Origin: Deinococcus humi
Lineage (GTDB): Bacteria; Deinococcota; Deinococci; Deinococcales; Deinococcaceae
Direction: 5' to 3'
DNA: 64,000 bases
Assembly (NCBI RefSeq): GCF_014201875.1
Contig: NZ_JACHFL010000001.1
Location: forward strand, 656,183 to 720,182
Shown: positions 8,004-15,817 of the stretch, piece after piece
How the letters are laid out: every line of letters begins with the position of its first letter
Numbering within the stretch: position 1 is the first letter of the stretch
Program-made: the position numbers and the translations under genes
Notes under the pieces: generated by a model
Seen by the model: the letters and a program-made list of their open reading frames with translations, nothing else
The model's database searches: none
What the model was told of the DNA's origin: nothing

Positions 8004-8846
8004 TCAGTTCAGGGTCTTGATGTGTGCCAGAAGGTCAGCCACCTGCTTGTCGCTGAGCTGAGCGTCACTGAAGCGGGGCATCACGGCGCTCAGTTCGCGG
8101 CCCTCGGGCACCTTCCCCTCGCGCAGCACAGTGGTGAACTGCGCCAGCGTCCACCCCTTGGGGCCCTGTTCGGTGAGCAGGCTGGGGCCGATACCGCCGC
8201 TGCCGTTCGCGTTGTGGCAGCCTGCGCAGTTGCTGGCAAAGATCGTACTGCCAGCCTCGGCATCACCCTCCGCAGCGTTGGGGGTGGGCGCCGCGTCGGC
8301 CTTGCCACCAGCAGCCACCGACTCCGCCGTGGCGTCGGTGTCCTGCTGGTCCGGACCGCCCGTGGTGTTCTGGGCCACAGCGGGGGACTGCGAAGCGGGC
8401 AGCTCGCTGCTGCTGCTCTGGTTGTCGGCGGGCGTTTCGGTGGTAGGGGCGTTGGTCTCGGCGGTCTCTGCCGTGCTGGCCGTGTTTGGCTGGGCGTTGG
8501 TCTCTGTCGTGGCGGACATGTCCGACTGGTCTGCGGTCCCGCCCGCCGTACTGCCGGACTCCGCACTGCTTGATCCGGCACTACCCGATTCGGCATTACT
8601 CGTCTCAGCATTGCCCATTTCTGCGTTGCCCGATTCAGCGGTAGCTGAGCCGCCAGGGGTCGTCGTGGTGGTCTGCTCGGCGGCAGTGGGCGCCTTGGCC
8701 GTCTCACCAGGGCCGGCCATCAGCCGTGGGGTCACGATCAGCAGGGTGACGCCCAGGACCACGCCCAGGGTCACGCCCGCCATCCAGGAAGCCAGACTGC
8801 CCTCAACCCAGGGGTCACGGCGAAGCTTGGGGTGCGTTCTGTTCAT
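8004..8846 (-). CDS. Membrane-anchored c-type cytochrome with a long low-complexity linker
   Basis: 280 residues from the ATG at 8846. One transmembrane anchor (about residues 22-42, GVTLGVVLGVTLLIV) is followed by about 135 residues of Ser/Thr/Ala/Glu/Asn-rich linker that includes imperfect pentads of the SGNAE type, then a class I cytochrome c domain. The heme motif is NCAGCH and the axial methionine is probably in SAVMPRFS. It should act in electron transfer on the outer face of the membrane, the linker letting the heme domain reach distant partners. The start is fixed by a TATGCT box 7 nt upstream; an in-frame ATG at 8858 lies inside that box. Confidence 0.88.
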   Translation of the reverse strand: MNRTHPKLRRDPWVEGSLASWMAGVTLGVVLGVTLLIVTPRLMAGPGETAKAPTAAEQTTTTTPGGSATAESGNAEMGNAETSNAESGSAGSSSAESGSTAGGTADQSDMSATTETNAQPNTASTAETAETNAPTTETPADNQSSSSELPASQSPAVAQNTTGGPDQQDTDATAESVAAGGKADAAPTPNAAEGDAEAGSTIFASNCAGCHNANGSGGIGPSLLTEQGPKGWTLAQFTTVLREGKVPEGRELSAVMPRFSDAQLSDKQVADLLAHIKTLN

Positions 8847-8853
8847 GACCCCC

Positions 8854-8859
8854 AGCATA
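8854..8859 (-). promoter_or_regulatory. Leaderless -10 box (TATGCT), cytochrome c gene
   Basis: TATGCT ends 7 nt before the ATG at 8846, and no ribosome binding site is present. Confidence 0.65.
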
Positions 8860-9018
8860 CGCTGGGAGCGTCGGGACGTGCCGCCCTTTCCTGTTTTAGG
8901 CGGCCTTTAAGCAGGTCTTGAGGCTCAAGCTTCAAGGGCGGCCAGCCCAGGAAAGTCGGAGAGGAATACGCCAGCCCTTCCGGTCCACAGCCACCATTGA
9001 ACAGCCCCGCCTTCTCGA

Positions 9019-9387
9019 CTAGAACAGCGCTTCTGGGGGGGCGTCGCGGTCTTCCTCGGGCCACCACTGCCGCGCGGCCAGATCACAGCGCCCGGAAGCG
9101 TCAAAGGCCACGCCCTCGGCGCTTAATAGCCGCTCCTGAAGGCTGCCGAAGCCCAGCTTGTGGGTGCTGACGCGGCCCTGAGCATTGATAACGCGTTGCC
9201 ACGGCAGATCGGCCCCGGCGTCATCCTGGCCGCCCATCAGGCCATTCATGACGTGGCCCGCCTGTCGCGCCGCGCCGGGGCTTCCGGCCAGCAGTGCCAG
9301 CTGGCCGTAGGTCATGACCCGGCCCGGTGGAATGCGCGCCACCAGCGCCATAACCCGCGCCCGAAAATCGCCTGGAACCCCGGCCAT
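9019..9387 (-). CDS. Alkyltransferase-like protein (MGMT fold without the acceptor cysteine)
   Basis: 122 residues from the ATG at 9387; an in-frame GTG at 9438, directly after the amidase stop, would add 17 residues. The domain matches the C-terminal DNA-binding domain of O6-alkylguanine transferases: FRARVMALVARIPPGRVMTYGQLA, then PWQRVI where true transferases have PCHRV. Trp in place of the Cys is the hallmark of ATL/YbaZ proteins, which bind O6-alkylguanine in DNA and hand it to nucleotide excision repair. It directly follows the amidase gene, probably in the same transcript. The function is well supported; the start is less certain. Confidence 0.88.
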   Translation of the reverse strand: MAGVPGDFRARVMALVARIPPGRVMTYGQLALLAGSPGAARQAGHVMNGLMGGQDDAGADLPWQRVINAQGRVSTHKLGFGSLQERLLSAEGVAFDASGRCDLAARQWWPEEDRDAPPEALF

Positions 9388-9438
9388 GTGCCCGGAGCCC
9401 TCGTTTACTGCTCTTCCATTCTCGGGTTGCTGCGACAC

Positions 9439-11220
9439 CTATTTGCCCGCGCCGCCGATTGCGCCGCCGTCCACGATGCCCGTGACCAGCGCCTCGCGAA
9501 TGCCCTGCGCGATGCCCAGCGCCACGCGGTCACGGTAGTTGGTGTCCTGCAGGTTCTGGCCATCGACCGGGTGACTGGTGTAGCCGATCTCAATCAACGC
9601 GGCGGGGATCCGGCTGTTGCGCAGCACCGCCAGCGACTGACTGTTCTTGAGGCCTTGCGAGTACGCTCCGGTCTCGTTCACCACGTTGGTCTGGAGCAGC
9701 GCCGCCAGCGTGCTGGACAGCGGATGGTTGGGATTCCACCACGTCTCGACCCCGTAGCCGCGCAGGGCGCTCCGGGCCTCCATGGCATTCACGTGGATGC
9801 TGACGAACAGCTGCGTGCCCGGTGTGCCCATCCTGGCGCGCATGGTCAGATCGGTGTTCTTGTCGGGATTCAGCTCGCCGTCCCGATCACGGGTCAGGAC
9901 CACGTCTACCCCAGCAGCGCGCAGCAGGGCCGTCACACGCAGGGCCACGTCCAACACCACCTCTTTCTCGATCACTGCCCCCACCGCGCCGGGGTCCCGG
10001 CCACCGTGGCCCGGATCGATGACCACCCGAGGGCGCACGGAGGTGGCACTCAGGGCCAGGATGGCCATGCCACGCGCCGCCGGAATGGGAGGTACGGCGG
10101 CCAGCAGTTTTTCCTGCGGGGTCAGCGGGGTCAGATCGGCCAGCGCGGGCGACAGGTCAATCGCCAGGCGCGACAGGTCCCCGCTGGCGGGGGGCAGCAA
10201 CTGGGCGCGCCAGCCGCTGCGGGGTGTGGTGGGCGCGCCGGTCAGCAGCGTGAAGACCGCCCCGCCCGGCGTCGCCTCGGCCCGCCATGAGCGCAGTTCG
10301 GGGCTGATGTTCTGCGCCACCTGCGGCGTCACGCTGACGCCCGTGAGTTCCACCCGCAGCCCGATACCGCCCGGCACGATCCGGTACGCGGTGCCTGGTG
10401 GCAGGTCCAGCACCACCCGCGTCTGCCCCGGATTTTTGCCGATACGCGGCGGGGTCAACAGCGCACCTCTGGCTGTGCCCGGCACCTGACCACTCAGGGC
10501 ACTGGGCATTTCCGAGTTGGCACCGGGCAGCGCGGGCGCGGGCGGCAGCGCTCCCCCCGGTGCTGGGGTCACCGTGTCGCCCGGAGGCAGCGTGGTGTGC
10601 GCCGGACCGGTCGCCAGCGGAGCCGGCGGGGTGGGGGCAGCTGTGGCAGCAGGAGCGGCAGGCACCACGGCTGACGGTGCGGTGCTCTGCGCCACCGTGC
10701 GAACCAGTTTACCCAGTTCCGGGCTGGCCCCGCCGTTCACGGTTGAGCCGAAGTCCAGGATCAACACCCGGCCACCGTTGCCGATGGTGGCTTCCATGGC
10801 CTGCCAGCCACCGGTCAGGGACAGCGGGTAGGGCGTGATCAGCGTGGCCTGGCCGCCCCCGGCACGGTACTCGCTGACACTGTCGCCCAGCCTGCCGGAC
10901 ACCGTTGGCAGCACCCGCGCGCCCTGCACGTCCAGCCGCAAGCCACTGAAGGTGGGCGTCAGGGTGTAGCTGACGCCGTTTGGCAGATCAAAGACGACGC
11001 GCGTCACGCCGCCGTTCTGGCTGGAGCGGGGCGAGCCGAAGGTGGCGTTCTGAACGCCAGTCAGGTTGATGGGGGCCGGAGCAGTGCCCGCCACGCCCTG
11101 CAGCATGGGCACGGCCTGTGCCGGAGCCTCGCGCACGAAGGGATCGCCGCTCTGCGCTAACCCGGCTCCAGCTGCCCCAAGAAGCATGGCAGATGAGAAA
11201 AAAATGATCTTCTGCTTCAT
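9439..11220 (-). CDS. N-acetylmuramoyl-L-alanine amidase with AMIN-like repeats
   Basis: 593 residues with a signal peptide. Two AMIN-like beta domains lie at about residues 35-150 and 245-340 (each with TRVVFDLPNGVSYTL or TRVVLDLPPGTAYRI), separated by a Pro/Ala-rich linker. The zinc amidase domain (Amidase_3) is at about 390-590. Metal ligands and catalytic residues are visible in VVIDPGHGGRDPG, EKEVVLDVALR, SIHVNA and ALIEIGYTSH. The enzyme cuts the amide between MurNAc and the stem peptide during cell separation; AMIN domains target such enzymes to the septum or envelope. The ATG at 11220 has GGGAAG before it; an in-frame start at 11232 is possible. Confidence 0.93.
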   Translation of the reverse strand: MKQKIIFFSSAMLLGAAGAGLAQSGDPFVREAPAQAVPMLQGVAGTAPAPINLTGVQNATFGSPRSSQNGGVTRVVFDLPNGVSYTLTPTFSGLRLDVQGARVLPTVSGRLGDSVSEYRAGGGQATLITPYPLSLTGGWQAMEATIGNGGRVLILDFGSTVNGGASPELGKLVRTVAQSTAPSAVVPAAPAATAAPTPPAPLATGPAHTTLPPGDTVTPAPGGALPPAPALPGANSEMPSALSGQVPGTARGALLTPPRIGKNPGQTRVVLDLPPGTAYRIVPGGIGLRVELTGVSVTPQVAQNISPELRSWRAEATPGGAVFTLLTGAPTTPRSGWRAQLLPPASGDLSRLAIDLSPALADLTPLTPQEKLLAAVPPIPAARGMAILALSATSVRPRVVIDPGHGGRDPGAVGAVIEKEVVLDVALRVTALLRAAGVDVVLTRDRDGELNPDKNTDLTMRARMGTPGTQLFVSIHVNAMEARSALRGYGVETWWNPNHPLSSTLAALLQTNVVNETGAYSQGLKNSQSLAVLRNSRIPAALIEIGYTSHPVDGQNLQDTNYRDRVALGIAQGIREALVTGIVDGGAIGGAGK

Positions 11221-11407
11221 GACGCTTCCCACTATTCAATGTTCAAGGTGAGAAATGCTGTGCTGGTCCTCATCAATGCCTCTTTGAGCGGCTGTTAGAA
11301 ATCTCATAGAGCAGTTGTCCGTCCGTGGAGATGCTGGGAAAGTATCCAGCAGGGAACGTGGGTTGAGGTTTATGCCAGGGCTGCCCGACGTTGCCTTTGG
11401 GTGGCTC

Positions 11408-12289
11408 TCAGGGAATCGCGGGGGCATCGAAGCGCTGTGCTTGGGCCGAGAAGAGCCGCTCCCAGGTCACGCGGTCCACCACGCCGGTCACAGGCAGACC
11501 ATTGGCCTTTTGGAACACGCGTACGGTCTGGGCCGTGACCGGACCATACCAGCTGTCACCCCGCCCCGGGCGCGCTGGACGCATCAACGCGATCAGGCGA
11601 TTCTGCACGGCCAACACGTCAGGGCCGTTCAGCCGTTCCTCCTGCAATCTCAGCGTGCGGCCAAACGGTACGGGGGCCAGCTCCGCGACACCTGGGGACG
11701 GGGTGGCGGCTGCGGCGACGGATGCCGTGTCCCCAGCAGTTGGAGGCGGGGTCTGGGCTGGCTGAGACGGGGCAACCGTCTCCGGGTGAGAAGACGCCTC
11801 GGATGCGTGGGGGGCAGACACAGCCGGGGTCAGGGTCACGCCGCCGATCTGGGTGGCTGCGGCTGGCGTCGTTTCGGTGGCGGGGCGGTCCGTCTGTGCC
11901 GCTCCTGTCTGTTCCGGCGGCAGGTCCAGGTAGAGCAGCGTCTGAGCGCGGCCATCCGGGTCCGGCTGGAGACGCAGGTAGATGTAGCCGCCTGCCGTCT
12001 TCAGCCAGTTGTAGACGCTGCGCTGCCCGTCGCGGCTGCGCCACACCCCGTACAGATCGTTTGCCATGGCTGAGTTCAGCCCAGCCCGCGCAACCTCCAC
12101 GGTGTCGCCCACGCCCACGCACCGCTTTTCCGGAAAGCCTATTCTGGCAAAACTGGCCGGGCAATCCCGCAGAACACCGCCCAACGTCTGCGCCGTCCTC
12201 ATCGCCGCCTCCTCTAGATCAGCCCCTCCGGGCGCGGCGCCGGCAATGGCGGTGAGCAGGGCGAGGGCCAGGGGGACGGCGCGCTTCAT
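11408..12289 (-). CDS. Secreted protein with C-terminal peptidoglycan-binding domain
   Basis: 293 residues with a signal peptide (about residues 1-19). The middle is unassigned: a region with two cysteines ([19 protein letters not shown]) and [16 protein letters not shown], then a Pro/Thr/Ala linker. The C-terminal 70 residues form a PG_binding_1 domain ([15 protein letters not shown] ... [23 protein letters not shown]). It probably sits in the cell wall, next to the amidase gene in the same orientation. No catalytic domain is visible. The start has a TAGGAC box 7 nt upstream. Confidence 0.85.
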   Translation of the reverse strand: MKRAVPLALALLTAIAGAAPGGADLEEAAMRTAQTLGGVLRDCPASFARIGFPEKRCVGVGDTVEVARAGLNSAMANDLYGVWRSRDGQRSVYNWLKTAGGYIYLRLQPDPDGRAQTLLYLDLPPEQTGAAQTDRPATETTPAAATQIGGVTLTPAVSAPHASEASSHPETVAPSQPAQTPPPTAGDTASVAAAATPSPGVAELAPVPFGRTLRLQEERLNGPDVLAVQNRLIALMRPARPGRGDSWYGPVTAQTVRVFQKANGLPVTGVVDRVTWERLFSAQAQRFDAPAIP

Positions 12290-12296
12290 ACCCGTA

Positions 12297-12302
12297 GTCC
12301 TA
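12297..12302 (-). promoter_or_regulatory. Possible leaderless -10 box (TAGGAC), peptidoglycan-binding gene
   Basis: TAGGAC ends 7 nt before the ATG at 12289. The last base deviates from TANNNT, but the spacing is typical. Confidence 0.4.
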
Positions 12303-12693
12303 GCATGCAGAAGCTGACGATGGCTGAGGAACCAGCGGGTCTTCGCACATTTTCCAGCCCTCAGGGTTGGCCCACGCGCGCTGAGACAAGGCCGTCAACT
12401 GGCCGATCAAAGCCTGCTTCCAAAAGCGAAGCGCGAGGCGGAAAACCTCCCAGAGCCGACATCCAAGCCGCAGGAAGGGCGTCTCAGCTGTCTGGAACTC
12501 CTGGCCCGACAGGGGACGCCAGAGCGCTGCCGTCAGCCGTCCATAGTCTCAGTCGGAGGCGGGGGCTCCGGATAGACTGGACGAATCGTCTGTCATGGCC
12601 TCTTGCGGAGCGCTGGACAGCGACAGTGAACCGGTGAGACACGTGTTTCAGACAGTAAACGCCTTCTCAGGCACGGACGGATTTCCGCTCCGC
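12303..12693. other. Intergenic stretch without a recognised gene
   Basis: About 390 nt between the TAXI protein gene and the peptidoglycan-binding gene. Frames crossing it show no protein-like composition and no start signal. I see no tRNA, tmRNA or RNase P hallmark. A small RNA or 3' UTR cannot be excluded. Confidence 0.5.
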
Positions 12694-13575
12694 CTACTTG
12701 TATTCCGGCCAGGGCCACGTCTTGAAGGTCACCTGCTGCCATTTGGGGTGCATGCCCTCATCCTCCTGCAGGCTGATCAGTTTCCCCACAGCGCACTTCT
12801 GGTAGGCCAGCAGGCGCTCTTTCTTGTCGGGGGTCTTGAAATCGCGCGTGACCAGCACGCTCTGCACGGCGACGGTGGGCACGCCCGACACGCTCAGGTT
12901 GGGGTACAGCAACTTGGCCGAGGTGTAGATGCCCTCCAGGGGCGGGCTGAAGGGCAGCGGAACCAGCCGCAGGCCGCTGAGCCCCTTGACCCAGGCAGCG
13001 GGCTGGCCGATCACCGCCAGCACGGCGTCCACCTGACCGGCATTCAGGGCCGCAAAGGCGGCAGGCTGGTCCTTGACGGGCACGATGCTGTACGGCACCG
13101 CCAGCTTGGCGCTCAGGACCTTGGCCGTGATCACGCTGCCGCCCCAGGCCGCCACGCGTTTGTTTTTCAGGTCATTAAAGGTCTGCACGCCCGTCACGGT
13201 GGTCTTGCCCAGAAAGCTCTTGCTGGTCACCGGCGGCTTGGCAAAGATGTGAATTTCTTCGTCGTACAGCGGCAACAGCGCCTTGATGTTCGCCACCCTG
13301 GGGTCCTGATCGATCTGCTGGCGGGCCTTGAGCACGTCGCTCTGCACGAAGGCCAGCGAGACCTCGTTGTTCATCAGCAGGTCGATATTGTCCAGACTGC
13401 CACCTGTGCCGCGCTCCTTGAGGTACGCGCTCTGGGTACAGACCTGGCCGATGTTCTTGAACATGGCGCTGTAGGTTCCGGTGGGGCTCCCGGTGGCGAC
13501 GTTGAACGAAATGGGATCGGCGGCCTGGGCCGCGCCCAGGGTAGACAGCAGAAGAAGACTCAGAACGCGGGTCAT
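12694..13575 (-). CDS. TAXI family (TRAP-type) solute-binding protein
   Basis: 293 residues with a signal peptide ending AQAA. TAXI proteins are periplasmic receptors for TRAP transporters. The family start is clear (FNVATGSPTGTYSAMFKNIG), as is SLDNIDLLMNNEVSLAFVQSD near residues 60-80. No TRAP membrane subunit lies nearby. It is the last gene of an apparent three-gene unit with the 66-residue protein and the coiled-coil membrane protein upstream. I infer that it binds an organic acid or similar small solute, or has been recruited as a sensor. Confidence 0.85.
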   Translation of the reverse strand: MTRVLSLLLLSTLGAAQAADPISFNVATGSPTGTYSAMFKNIGQVCTQSAYLKERGTGGSLDNIDLLMNNEVSLAFVQSDVLKARQQIDQDPRVANIKALLPLYDEEIHIFAKPPVTSKSFLGKTTVTGVQTFNDLKNKRVAAWGGSVITAKVLSAKLAVPYSIVPVKDQPAAFAALNAGQVDAVLAVIGQPAAWVKGLSGLRLVPLPFSPPLEGIYTSAKLLYPNLSVSGVPTVAVQSVLVTRDFKTPDKKERLLAYQKCAVGKLISLQEDEGMHPKWQQVTFKTWPWPEYK

Positions 13576-13597
13576 AACGGACCTCCAGGGGAAGACT

Positions 13598-13798
13598 TCA
13601 CTTCAGCTCGCCGTAGCCGTCCCCGTTGGTGGCGTCGGGGGGCGTGGCCGGAGTGGACGGTGTGGCAGGCGAAGAGGCAGGAGACGGGGTGGTAACCGTG
13701 GAACCGCCAAAAAAACCCTGTTGATCCAGATAGATAGCAGCGGCACACAGCAGCAGGATGGCAGCGAGGACGGCCGTCAGGACGCGGGCGCGGGTCAT
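13598..13798 (-). CDS. Small single-span membrane protein
   Basis: 66 residues starting MTRARVLTAVLAAILLL: a basic N-terminus, one hydrophobic segment (residues 7-22), then a Ser/Thr/Pro-rich outer tail ending in DATNGDGYGELK. No family is recognised. The ATG at 13798 follows AGAGGGAAGAG and lies 13 nt after the upstream stop codon, so it is preferred over the in-frame start at 13849, which lies inside the upstream gene. It lies 22 nt before the TAXI gene and is probably co-expressed with it. Confidence 0.65.
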   Translation of the reverse strand: MTRARVLTAVLAAILLLCAAAIYLDQQGFFGGSTVTTPSPASSPATPSTPATPPDATNGDGYGELK

Positions 13799-13811
13799 GG
13801 TCTCTTCCCTC

Positions 13812-14570
13812 TCATCCGGCGCCTCCACGGGCGCGGCCCGACTGCTCACCGGCGGCCAGCGCCTCGTCCAGCAGGGCGGCGTTGCGGCCCGCGCGGCGGG
13901 CGATCTCGCTCAGGGCACTCTCGGTGACGTGGCGGTCCTCGGCGCTCAGATTGGCCTGTTGCAGGGCAGAGGCGACGTTGCCCTTGGCCTGCGCGAGTTG
14001 CGTGTCGATGCGCGCCTTCTTGATCTGACGGTCGAACTCCCCCAGATCCGCCCGCAGGTCCGAGAGGTGCGTCTGGGCGCGGGCGAAGGCGTCACGGCTG
14101 ACCTGCAGATCGTTTTCCCAGCGGGCAATGTCGGCAGCGTCCATGTCTTTGCGGTTGGTATCGATCAGGCGGCGGAAATCTTCCAGGTGACCGTTGGCCT
14201 CGGCCAGCTGGCGGCCCTTGGCGGTGATCAGGTTCTCGAACTGCTTGCGCTGCAAGATCAGCGTTTCCAGCGGCATGGCGCGGGCCACCGCCTCCTTGGC
14301 GCGCACCCGGCCCGCGTTCAGGGCCATCATCAGTGCCGGCAGCAGCACGATGACCGCCAACAACGCGACGCCGAAGGCCGCAATGGTCACCGTGGTCAGG
14401 GCCACGTTGAACAGCGCCACCGCCGCGCCGCCCAGCATGGCCAGCGCCAGTACACCGCCCCCGGTCGCCAACACCACTTTGCCCGCCGTGACCGGCCGGG
14501 GAGCCAGTTCGGTGCCGCTGCTGGAAGGCCGCAGGTTGATCACCGTCTCCTGGGGGACAGGTTCGTTCAT
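13812..14570 (-). CDS. Membrane protein with a PspA-like coiled coil
   Basis: 252 residues. An N-terminal hydrophilic part is followed by two hydrophobic segments (about residues 28-58 and 62-85), then a long charged helical region with heptads from about residue 95 to 235 (LILQRKQFENLITAKGRQL, ARAQTHLSDLRADLGEFDRQ). Composition and heptads recall PspA/IM30, but membrane spans at the N-terminus are not part of that family, so I call it only PspA-like. A TATAAA box lies 5 nt upstream of the ATG. It heads the unit that contains the small membrane protein and the TAXI receptor. Confidence 0.6.
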   Translation of the reverse strand: MNEPVPQETVINLRPSSSGTELAPRPVTAGKVVLATGGGVLALAMLGGAAVALFNVALTTVTIAAFGVALLAVIVLLPALMMALNAGRVRAKEAVARAMPLETLILQRKQFENLITAKGRQLAEANGHLEDFRRLIDTNRKDMDAADIARWENDLQVSRDAFARAQTHLSDLRADLGEFDRQIKKARIDTQLAQAKGNVASALQQANLSAEDRHVTESALSEIARRAGRNAALLDEALAAGEQSGRARGGAG

Positions 14571-14658
14571 GCCCCTTTATACGGCTTGCGGGCGCACAGG
14601 GTTGCCGCAATGGCCGGTGCAAGGCCCGTCCCACCGTCTCAGGCAGAATCGGGGGGTT

Positions 14659-15678
14659 TTACAGCGCTGCCAGTTCCGCCTGCGCCGCGGCAAAACCCGG
14701 ACGCAAGCGCAGCGCCTCACGGTAGGCCGACTGGGCCTTTGCCGTCTGACCCTGGCCGGCCAGCGCCCGCCCACGCCAGTAATACATTTCCTCGTGGGCG
14801 GGCGCGTCGCGTAAGACGGAGTTCGTCAGACGCAGCACGTCGTCGTAGCGCCCATTGCGCGTGTACGCCTCCAGCAGACCGAAGGAGTACCACAGCGTGC
14901 GCCACGGCAACCCACCTACAGTGCGCGCCGGGCGCGTAGGATCGAGTTTGGGGTCTGGCCGGGCGGCGAGGGCCGCGTCGAAGGCCCGCACCGCGCCGCG
15001 CGAATCGCCCAGGTCCAGCTTGGCCTGCCCCACGTTCAACCACGCCACAGCGTCGTTTTTTGTCTGGGCCTCGGCCAGCGCCACGCGCAGGGCCGCACGT
15101 TTCGACATACGGGCGTCGGCGTGATACCCCAGCGCCTCGTCCAGCCGGGCCTGCCTGTTCTGGGGGGCAACCACCAGAAAGGTGCGTCCAAAGGAACGCC
15201 ACAACTCGTCGAGTTCGGCGTACGTGAAGCCCAGACGGCCCATGTACGAGTCCAGCGCCGAGAATTTGCCCTTCGCGTCGTCATAGCCGGTCAGCAGTCG
15301 GTAGTGGCCCATGCCTCCGCTATCGTGCGTGACGAACCACGTTTCCACGATCACCGGGAATCCGGCAGCCAGCAGTCGGCGCAACATCAGCGGAGTGCCG
15401 CCGCGTGCCAGGTGAACGGCCATCCCCTGGCCACGCGCGAAGGCAGCGAGTTCCTCGGGGGAAACATTTACATCTCCCCTGTTGGCCTTCAGTTTTGGCG
15501 CGATGTCGTACTGGTTGAGCGTCCCGCCCCAGCGGCTCAGGGCCATGCCCACCGTCACCGGGCCGCAGTTGTTCAGCCGCTGGTATTCATGCTTGACGTC
15601 ACCAATGCTGACCTGTGCGGGTAGGGCCGAGGCCATGCCGAGGAGGCCGCAGGTGAGTAGGGGAAGCAGGGCGCGCAT
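14659..15678 (-). CDS. Secreted C39-like cysteine peptidase with TPR domain
   Basis: 339 residues with a signal peptide (ending ALPA). The first half is a papain-like C39 domain: the nucleophile in NNCGPVTVGMALSRWG near residue 38, the histidine in GGMGHYRLLTGYDD near 126 and the aspartate in ALDSYMG near 142. The second half holds three TPR-like units (NVGQAKLDLGDSRGAVRAFDAAL; GRALAGQGQTAKAQSAYREALRL). C39 domains cleave peptides after double glycine or act as stand-alone extracytoplasmic proteases; no peptide substrate gene is nearby. The gene is single and in the same orientation as its neighbours. Confidence 0.85.
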   Translation of the reverse strand: MRALLPLLTCGLLGMASALPAQVSIGDVKHEYQRLNNCGPVTVGMALSRWGGTLNQYDIAPKLKANRGDVNVSPEELAAFARGQGMAVHLARGGTPLMLRRLLAAGFPVIVETWFVTHDSGGMGHYRLLTGYDDAKGKFSALDSYMGRLGFTYAELDELWRSFGRTFLVVAPQNRQARLDEALGYHADARMSKRAALRVALAEAQTKNDAVAWLNVGQAKLDLGDSRGAVRAFDAALAARPDPKLDPTRPARTVGGLPWRTLWYSFGLLEAYTRNGRYDDVLRLTNSVLRDAPAHEEMYYWRGRALAGQGQTAKAQSAYREALRLRPGFAAAQAELAAL

Positions 15679-15768
15679 TACCTCTATCCTCGCCAGCCTT
15701 CATGATCTGGGACTGAGGGGCGAAGGTAAGCGGAAGAACCTTTGTGGTCCCGGCGGCAGGATCACGTC

Positions 15769-15811
15769 ATAGGAGGAAGGCGGGCGCGAGACTGGCCCGC
15801 CTTCCTCCTAT
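15769..15811. terminator. Perfect 17-bp hairpin after the lipoprotein hydrolase
   Basis: The arms 15769-15785 and 15795-15811 are perfect reverse complements (key part GGAGGAAGGCGGGC) with a 9-nt loop. It lies directly after the stop codon of the lipoprotein hydrolase (minus strand). There is no clear T-run on either side, so it may act as a 3' stabiliser or a weak terminator. Confidence 0.65.
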
Positions 15812-15817
15812 CGAATG

